Origin: Agapetus fuscipes
Taxonomy: Eukaryota > Arthropoda > Insecta > Trichoptera > Glossosomatidae
DNA length: 64,000 nt
Direction of reading: 5' to 3'
Assembly: GCA_951799405.1 (NCBI GenBank)
Contig: OX637345.1
Span: 11,656,001 to 11,720,000 of the forward strand
How positions within the stretch are numbered: position 1 is the stretch's first letter; every line of letters starts with the position of its first letter. The notes under the pieces are model-generated. The model made no database searches, had not been told where the DNA came from, and saw only the letters and a program-made list of their open reading frames with translations. Position numbers and translations under genes: made by a program. Below, piece after piece: positions 32,678 to 42,600 of the stretch.

Positions 32678-32942
32678 CAATTTATAATTTTTGGATGAAA
32701 TTTTTCAAGCAAAACACTGTTTATTTTCACTATAGACTTTATTTAAAAGATTAAAATCTTTAAAACAAAATTACGAACGTTTTCGACCTAGAAGGTCATC
32801 ATCATACCTGATGCCTGATGATGACCTTCTAGGTCGAAAACGTTCGTAATTTTGTTTTAAAGATTTTAATCTTTTAAATAAAGTCTATAGTGAAAATAAA
32901 CAGTGTTTTGCTTGAAAAATTTCATCCAAAAATTATAAATTG
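32678..32942. repeat. Perfect 127-bp-arm palindrome with hammerhead-like cores
   Basis: Arms 32678-32804 and 32816-32942 are exact reverse complements around an 11-bp spacer. Each arm, read outward from the centre, starts TGATGATGACCTTCTAGGTC followed by GAAAACG. That is a CUGAUGA box (complete on the right arm), a 5-bp stem II (GACCT/AGGTC) and a GAAA box. A shared flank GAATTTTCACAGTGTTAAT follows at 32950 and also beside the related palindrome at 50.7 kb. Likely paired termini of a Penelope-like element (inference). Confidence 0.8.
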
Positions 32943-33287
32943 AAACAAAATGAATTTTCACAGTGTTAATACACAAACAATACAAAATATAATTAATTTT
33001 GAACATTATAAATAATAATGAATGTTCATTTTTAATGTTAAATATTAGAAACGTATGTTCCGGTGTGGACGAGCGAGCAGGCAAAGACAAAGACATGTTA
33101 AACAATTGAAGAAAAAGTAAAATAAAGAAATGACAACCATTGTTATATATTGAAAGAATTTCGGGTTTTCAAATGAGATCGTTGGTTTAAAAATTGATGA
33201 ATGTATTCTGTTTCAGGAAACAGCGGCAACGGCGGCAAGAGTGGAAAGGTTATGTTTTTTCCAACTAATCTACACACATAGTACATC

Positions 33288-33500
33288 TTCTTACTGCATT
33301 GTCCCCAAACCTATTTATTTTCACAGGTAAGGGGGGGCAGCCTTATGCCAACCACTCCACTTGAAGTAGGGGACACAGCTGGTATTTATGGTATTTTTAT
33401 TTTAGGTTTGAAATAACCACCGAAAACACTTTTGGTGGTGATCAAACCCTGCCCTTCTTGCATGGAATGCAAGCATTCTACCAGCATTTTTTCGACTGGA
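33288..33500 (-). repeat. SINE family II copy
   Basis: CTTCTTACTGCATTGTCCCC, CTATTTATTTTCACAGGTAA and GCAAGCATTCTACCAGC on the plus strand, with a 3' deletion in the middle. Lies downstream of the fimbrin stop codon. Confidence 0.65.
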
Positions 33501-33672
33501 CAAAACAATTTTAGACATCCTTGCGGGATCAAACCCTATACATCCTTTCATTCTTTGAACAATATAATCCATTGAAATTATTGCACAAAAAAAATCTCTA
33601 GTCAGTTTTTGGTGTCTTTGCCTGCTCACCGTCACTGCGATGCCCCAATACGGATCTAGCTGATCTCCTAGC

Positions 33673-36600
33673 TTACAGTTGCTGTGGCGCCGCCTGCACT
33701 GGAGCCTCCATGCTGGGGATGTAGTCCAGGGCCATGAGACAGGCAAACAGGGTCATGACCATCTTGGGCTTCCTCTCGGCGATGTCCTCGGGCAGGGCGT
33801 AGACGCGGGCGCCGCATCGCCTCGCCATGGATATGGCGTATTTGGCGTTGGCCAGGTTATCCTGGAACAAACGACATATTACATAAATAAATCATCGACA
33901 CATTAAACAGCAAAAAGTACCTGCAGCCAAATTGTGATGATACGCAGACGGTTTCCTCACGGGAGGGTCTTCTGCCACATGCATCTGTATAATGTTTTGC
34001 ATGCGAGTCCTGTGACACATCCCCGCATGGGATGGATTGTACAGGGCGTGGGGCAGAGGAGAGAGAACATGTTACGCAGACGGTTTGCTAGGGATCCTAA
34101 TAAGCTAGATCTGTGATATCACGCTATCATCCTGAAAGGTTATAACGACTCAAACATTTAAGGCTTATATTTAATACACGTCCACAAGCAATCATGTGAA
34201 AGTTCATCCTTACACATGCCGCATGCGTAGTTATAATATAAAAACACAAATCTCAAATGAACATAATACAGTTCAACTCTTGCCGACCTTTCCTAAAACA
34301 GGGATGACAATGCCAAAGTGAACCATTTTTTACAGTATGGGTGGTCAGCCTCACACCAACCTTCAAGTTAAGGAACAAAAAAATACTGTGACAGCTAACA
34401 ATAAAACTAAAATTACATTAATTTAGGTACTTGCCTCTTCAGTGTTGCCATGCTGCACCAGGTCATAGTTGATGGTCCCGGGTTTGATGGAGTCTATCAG
34501 GTCCAGCACCACGTGCCCGCGCCCAATGCACTCATCCTGAAACAAGAGTGGTCATGCACTCAGGTGTACCTCAAGGTTCACATCTATCTCCCATCCTGTT
34601 TAACAAAGTCACCACAATACAATAATGCTACCAGCGCTGCACCGACTAGAAACTGTTCTCCTAATTTAATTTTAAAGAAGTAGAAGCAGATTACTTTGAG
34701 CTGTGAAATAAATAATTTCAAGTATTTGGGACTGATTTGGGATTTATGTGCTTCTTTAGCATACGTGACCACGCATAATAACGAGATATGTCTATTTTCA
34801 GAACAAGATGTTTTCTGTCATAATCATAATATCGCACGCTTAATCATAAAGAGCAATAATTCAAAAAATAAGGATGATGGGAAATCACGTTTGAGTTCAG
34901 AAAACCAGTACAACTTGTATGGGATGAAAAAGGCGGCCGATGTTTTATCTCAGTTATATTCGTCCAAATTGAACGGCTGTCGCATTCTACCTATTCTTCT
35001 CGCATTGTTCTGGCATTTTAATCTCGATTTTCCCAATTTTTGAGTTATTGCTCTTTTTTATTAAGCGTGCGATATTGTGACACAGTGCAGTAAATAGGTC
35101 ACCCGTAAGTTCCCACTTTGCTAGGCACTAAAAAAACTTTATTTCACTGTCTATTGAGATAAAAAGTCGGATAATAAAATAAGATAACAAAATTGCAGTT
35201 GACCTTGAAAAGTTACGGAGATCTATCGTAACTTTTCAAGGTCAACTACAATTTTTTTTTTAAATATTCACCAACGAAAATGAATGCTTTGAGTTTATTG
35301 ATGGGTAGTTTTATCCTTGAAGAGAATTTTAAACTTCTTATTTCTCGTATTATATCTCTCTCTTATTTCTGTGTAACTAATGATGGTGACTAATCAGCTG
35401 TTCACTTGCGGCCATCTTGGATTGACAAATATTACCGATATTCGGTAGGTGATGAAACTTTCAGCCCAGGAATCATTAGTTTATCAAAGTATGGGCTCAA
35501 CGGACGACCAAAATGTCTAAGAATAGCACTGTTAGAGTGCAGATCCCAGTATCAGCATTCTGGAGATGAAGTTGTTACCTGGAATCCCTTGATGCTGGTG
35601 GCCTTGCCGTTGGCCTGCAGCTTGGTGTTGACCCACTGCACGATCTCCTTCTCCACGATGGGGTTGCCGGTGTTGGCCAGGCGGGTGAGCACGGTGAGCG
35701 TGTAGGCGCGCATGATCTGCCAGATGAGCGCCAGCGTGAGCGTGGCGTTGCCCTCGCTGATGTCGGCGCCCGCGATGCCCACCAGCGAGAAGCGGATCTC
35801 CTTGCCCAGCTCCACCGCGTAGTTGCAGTTCTCCAGCTGCTCCATGAACTTGCGCAGGTTGGTGAACTTGCGGTGCACCTGGACAGCGCACACAAAACAA
35901 TCAACATTCAATTAATGAGGTCTGCACATTTCAAAACATGAAAAAAGTTGTGGGGTCACATAGCCCAATTTAAAAAAAAAGGCTATGTAATAATTTGTTA
36001 TTGGTTTCTAAAGATCTTAGTTACATATGTGGACGTTACATATCAAAATCTTAAAAGATATAACTGAATAAGTGACATATTAACCTAACATATGGGTTTC
36101 TGAGATAAATGCACCTTTTTCCTTTTTTCTACAAGAGAAAACACTACAAAAGTGTGAAAGTCCTGCAGTTAAGAAGTTTGTCATGAGTTCATAATGAGTT
36201 CACTTAATATGAGAAATTACACCCAGTAAAATGTTTCATCCATATGATTTCTGAAATTAGTGAATCAGCGCTTATTCAGTGGCAATATGTTCTCTCAATT
36301 TTCATGCAGAGAGGGTGCCTCCTGAAGACTTTGGCTTTGTCACCAATGAAACTGCTATCTCCACAAAAGTCAAAAATGTTTTTTTTCATATTTTTGTCAA
36401 GGGATGAGTACCCTTAATGCAAGTGGAATAGCATTGAAAACTTTCTCAAAGGCTCATTGACTAATTGAACACAAAGTCAATTGTCTGCTATTCAAACCAG
36501 TTTTGTTTGATGAGTTACAGTACGCTGCCTTAGTTCTTGTTTATCGTATACGCCATTGAGAAAATTTTACATGAGCAATGTTTGCATGTGTACTGGACCT

Positions 36601-39600
36601 ATGTGTCTTATGAAAACAAGAATTTTTTTTTTTTTAATATTTAAAAGAACTCTCACATTATCGAGTTTTACGTTTTTTCTTAGATCAGATTGGGTAGAAT
36701 TTGATTCATAGGACAACTGCATGAAAAAGTCATATTTGACAAGATTGCCGTGTACGATAAACAAGAACTGGGGGAGCGAGGAGTGTACAGCTCTATGCTA
36801 TAGGAAATTCAAGGCCTGGTACATAAAGCTGAGGTTCTGATGCAGATGGTTGTGCTTCCTTACCTTCTTCCAGTTGACCAGTCCTGGCTTGATGATGTCG
36901 TACAGCTGGAAGATGACCAGTCCGTCGGTGAGGTCGGAGTACAGCCAGTTCACGTGCGGGGCCACTCCCATGGAGTTCATCCAGTTCCTGTAGGCTGCAA
37001 TGGAAACAGAGAGGCATTAGCAAAATATTTCATTTTTATTTAATTTTTGTATTTAACTTGTATATTGTATATGGTTAGTCACGTATTGCACCACCCACCT
37101 GACTAGGTAATCAACCTATTAGTCAATGACCTACCAACCTATTACTCAAGAAAATCTTGAATGTTGATACATTGTACAAATGTATAGGTTCATGCCTGCA
37201 TGTTTTTGTGATTGTGTGCCTGGGCGTGTTTACTTGCTGTGTATGTGTGTATGTAGACATGAGTGTTTGACACTTTGAACTGTTGGTACTTCTCGCACTC
37301 TCTCAAAATATATCCATTCTAGAGGCGTCTCTTATGGTAAGGAACACGCGAGAATAGGCCTTGGTCATATATAAATATGGGCTGTGGTTCAGTGAAGCTT
37401 CAGTAATCATATTAACGTCCAAACGGTGAAACCGCCAATACAGAAGTTACAGAGTGAACCATATGTAATCGATCTGTTAAAAAATAAATACTGTAAAATA
37501 AATTCAACTGGAATTTTATTAAAAGTGAACCCAAAATAAATCATAACAATATTGTTACGAACTATGAATTCGAAGAACAATACAGGTACAATAGTGTGTG
37601 TAGAAGATTCATGATGGTGGTAGTAAGGTACATAGAACGGCGGTCTGGTATGAGCGAGATCAAATGACCTGGAATATGCAAGAAAGATCTCTTTTGTATC
37701 TATATATAGGGACTGCAATGGTGCGGAGGGGGATTTATCGCTCCAAGCATTGCCGTGAAGAACAATAAGCAGGGAATATCAATTGTTGTAAATTGTGAAT
37801 CAAACCTTATTTTTATTACAAAACCTATTATTATTATTATTATAAACCAGGAAAGCTTCTCACTCTTCTCCTCCCTGGTCTCCTCCACGGTCTCCAGCTC
37901 CTTCATGTCATCGTCCGTGGGCCTGTCCAGATGCGGGTGCTGGTTGAAGAGGTTGGCCACGAAGGCCAGATTGAGCTTGTAGACGCCGGAGACCACGTCA
38001 TTGGGCGTGAGGAAGGCACGGCAGCGCAGCTTGGCCGCCTGCTGCAGCATCTGCTCCGCACGCTGCGTCATGTCTGACTCCTGGACAAGACACATGTTTA
38101 GTTTGTGTAAAATCAAGATCTGCCCACATTATCAATGCCAATACCACAGTTAACTGCAATTTTGACGCTGTCACCATTCCACAAGAGTATTCCATAATAT
38201 TAAAACCAAGAGTTGGGTGGCTGGATTACGGTAGATAAATAATCGATGGCACTCCAGAGGTTAATAAATAATTGCATCAACTTTAGGGTCAACTTTCGCA
38301 AGTACCAGGGAAGCTCTAATATAATGGCCTGTCTCAACTGGACCAAGCGCGGCCTGTCCCATCCTTATTTACTTGCATTCTCATCCTTATTTGTAAGATA
38401 CCATTATGATTGGCATAAATTGAACCTTTTTTGGAGATAAATTACTTGTACTATGACTTCTGAATTGGATAACTTGGAAAGGCAGGTGCCTTACAATCAG
38501 CTGACCGGGGAGCAGTGATGAGAAGACGGATCAAGAACACCCACGCCTACAGAGCGTCAGCTACACTTACCCTGAGAGCATCCAGGGTCACTCCGGCCTC
38601 CTGCGGGGCGATCTGCCTCAGCAGGTGCGAGTACACCTCCGAGTCCTGGATGTCGGACTGGAAGTTGTTGCATCTCCTGGTGACGCCGGCCGCGGCCAGG
38701 TGGTGGTTCACCCAGCGGAGCAGGATGGCCTCAGGAGACAGGCGCATGAGGTCATCGATGCGCTCCTGAAATCAATAAAAACATTCATCAGTATAGTGGC
38801 CTTGTACTTCTATATGTATTCTTAATAATATGTGAATTTTTTGTAAAAAAAATCTGCAAGTTCTTTCAGCTGATCCAGACTTGATTACACTTTCCGATAT
38901 TGGACAAACCGTTGAGACAGATCTAACAGTATTCTAAGCATTTTCAAGATGCATCCTTTCTGCACGATTGAGAATAAACTGAACTAGAGTTCTCTAATTC
39001 AGAGCTTCCTGAAGACGTTGGCTAGCAAAACATTGAGACTGATGTAAGTTCTCTCATAACAGCTCCTCTAATTTTCGAATAGCGTTATTATTGTTATGTT
39101 AATATTGTTATGATGTTATCGGGTTCAACTTAATGAAAAATTGCAGTTATTTATTTTTCACAATTTATTTCAGTTACGGCTCACATTCGGTTTGTACACA
39201 GAGTTGCTTTGGAACTGTATAGCTCAGATTCTAGTCTGGCTGCAGAGCATCTCAGTCTCTATTTAATTGTGAGAATAAGGGTTATTTTCAAAAAATTGAA
39301 AACTGGCACACGCAAGATTTCGCCAGAACATTTTACTTAGAATATTTGAGTAAACACTCACACAATCTCGAACAAATACAAATATTTAAGTACTTGCATC
39401 TAGAGACTTCACAGACACACAATTACACATTAGCAACAATATTAAGATGATGTGCTTCAGCTGCAGTGTGCTGAGACCACTGAAGATGAAGAGCAGTTAC
39501 CTGGTCGTTGAGCAGCGCGGTGAGTCCAGGACAGTGCTCCAGGGTGATCTGGTTGAACAGCCCTATTCTGATGATCTGCCACAGCAGGCCCAGCACCAAG

Positions 39601-39661
39601 TGGGGCTTGCCTGAAACATACACAAGTGTGAAGAGGATGTAACAAACATCAAAACTGTGAT

Positions 39662-39696
<35 letters not shown>

Positions 39697-42600
39697 GGTA
39701 TTAAGTATCTACAGTTGATACCTCTGTAGTTTATATGTATAGTCTATGGTCAGTTGGATTTGTTAAGTTTCTCTCTGCAACTACATCGAATATGAAGTCA
39801 GTCGATAATCCAATCTTTTCACTGCAGGTAAGTAAGAAGAATAATCTGACATGGTCAAGAAATAGCAGACGGCCTGCGTCCACCAGGCCGATCACCCAAG
39901 AGATGGAAGAGCAGCTGGTCTTCTGCATCACAAGAGGGAGTTCCACAGTAGACAGATCTTTGACCGGTCCGTAGTCTAGTGGTTAACACTTAGTATTTAC
40001 AGACAGTATGGGTGGTCAGCCTCATACCCACCTATAAGTAAAGGAAAAACACACTCAGTTAAGCGCATGCACTGGGAGGCATACATATCTAGGAATAAAA
40101 AAAACATTTGAATCTAAAATAATACATTAGAAATTAATTTGAGTTCTAACAATGACTCAAGGTGACAAGCTGAACTGACCCTGCGGTAAGAAGTTGCACT
40201 GTAAGGGCAGTTTAATTGTGTTGCATTGTTTTACCTTTGGCCAGATCGTGGGCGTCGATGTTGACAATGTTGATGCCGATGGCCTGGCTGGACACGAGCG
40301 CCAGGGTGAGGTTCTCGTGCTTGGTGTACAGCGTCAGGCCCTTCTTGTTGATGGCGCGCTCGTCTATTGTCTCCGGGCATGAGTGGTTGATCACCTTGCT
40401 GGAAACATGTTAATATCAACGGTTAAAAGGATATAGGGAATAAGCGAAAATAACTAAATTATTCAGGAGAGCAGTTTAAAGTTTGAGATTGGAGAAAAAT
40501 GGATATAACTTATTTATGTTTTATCACTTGGTTAAAATGAAAACAGCTCTAAAATTTTAATAATAAAGGCATTTATTGGCATTCCTCTTAATGTGGTTTT
40601 ACATTATTTTACAAGTTTTTATGCCACAAGCGCCTTTAGGAAAAAATTAATGTCAGTTAGGCGACAAAAAAATTATCGTAGAGCCATGGGAGTGAGCGCA
40701 TTAGAAAGAGCGTACAATTTTAAGTAGGATAGCATTCATAACTCATTTTTGACCAACATATTGCTTATGGCAGCAGGCGCTTGAGGTTGATTATGACTCA
40801 CCACAGGATGAGGCCGTCCTTGAGCTTCTCGTACAGCTGCTTCCCCTCGGGGTCTATGGGCAGCAGGAGCTTGAGGTTGATTTTGACTCACCACAGGATG
40901 AGGCCGTCCTTGAGCTTCTCGTACAGCTGCTTCCCCTCGGGGTCTATGGGCAGCAGGTGCTTGAGGTTGATTTTGACTCACCACAGGATGAGGCCGTCCT
41001 TGAGCTTTTCGTACAGCTGCTTCCCCTCAGGGTCTATGGGCAGCAGGTGCTTGAGGTTGATTTTGACTCACCACAGGATGAGGCCGTCCTTGAGCTTACC
41101 CTCGGGGTCTATGGGCAGCAGGTGCTTGAGGTTGATTTTGACTCACCACAGGATGAGGCCGTCCTTGAGCTTCCCCTCGGGGTCTATGGGCAGCAGGTGC
41201 TTGAGGTTGATTTTGACTCACCACAGGATGAGGCCGTCCTTGAGCTTACCCTCGGGGTCTATGGGCAGCAGGTGCTTGAGGTTGATTTTGACTCACCACA
41301 GGATGAGGCCGTCCTTGAGCTTACCCTCGGGGTCTATGGGCAGCAGGTGCTTGAGGTTGATTTTGACTCACCACAGGATGAGGCCGTCCTTGAGCTTTTC
41401 GTACAGCTGCTTCCCCTCAGGGTCTATGGGCAGCAGGTGCTTGAGGTTGATTTTGACTCACCACAGGATGAGGCCGTCCTTGAGCTTACCCTCGGGGTCT
41501 ATGGGCAGCAGGTGCTTGAGGTTGATTTTGACTCACCACAGGATGAGGCCGTCCTTGAGCTTCCCCTCGGGGTCTATGGGCAGCAGGTGCTTGAGGTTGA
41601 TTTTGACTCACCACAGGATGAGGCCGTCCTTGAGCTTCCCCTCGGGGTCTATGGGCAGCAGGTGCTTGAGGTTGATTTTGACTCACCACAGGATGAGGCC
41701 GTCCTTGAGCTTACCCTCGGGGTCTATGGGCAGCAGGTGCTTGAGGTTGATTTTGACTCACCACAGGATGAGGCCGTCCTTGAGCTTCTCGTACAGCTGC
41801 TTCCCCTCGGGGTCTATGGGCAGCAGGTGCTTGAGGTTGATTATGACTCACCAAAGGATGAGGCCGTCCTTGAGCTTCTCGTACAGCTGCTTTCCCTCGG
41901 GGTCTATGGGCAGCAGGTGCTTGAGGTCGGGGTCGTGGGACAGGTTGGAGTTGATCCAGCCGGAGAAGGCCATCTGCTCCTCTTGCCGCACCGAGTGGGT
42001 GGTGCCTGAAACACACACAACCATTACACCAAGTGCCAACAACATTACTTCAAGTATAAACTCTCCTCTGTTGTATAGTTACGAATATGTAGTTGTGTGT
42101 GTTGTGTTTGTCTGTATGAGTTATTAATAAAGTCTGTGAAGTCTCTTTTTTCTTACAGCAAGAGTGGCCAGCCTCATAGCAACCTGCAAGTCAAGGGATA
42201 AAGAAAGAATATACAAATAGGAAGAATTAGGACAGGATAATTGTGAATCCACTGTGGATGCAGCAAAAAGGCAAAATTGCTCAAAGGCAGAGAAATTGGA
42301 TTTCCTTTATTGGTCCTTGACTTATAGGTTGGTATGAGATTGACCAATCAATGACCATCTGTAAAAAATGGTTCACTTTGCCAATGTCACCCCTGTTTCA
42401 GGGAAGGTCGGCAAAAGTTGAAGGGTTTATGTTCATTTGAGGTTTGGATTTTAATTTGTATTTACACATGCAGCATTTGTAAGCATGAACTTACACATAA
42501 ATCTGTTTGTGGGCATGCATTTAATATGAACTTTAAATGTTAATATATCTTTGTAGCTTAGATTACAGATAGCCTTGTAGTGGCCGCGTTCCTCTGCATT

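Noticed and set aside
40781..42127. Two long plus-strand open frames (448 and 350 codons) of repeated peptide
   Set aside because: They are antisense to the fimbrin exon array. Unit lengths of 90 and 75 bp are multiples of three, so any open frame in one unit stays open throughout. No start context, splice logic or known domain.
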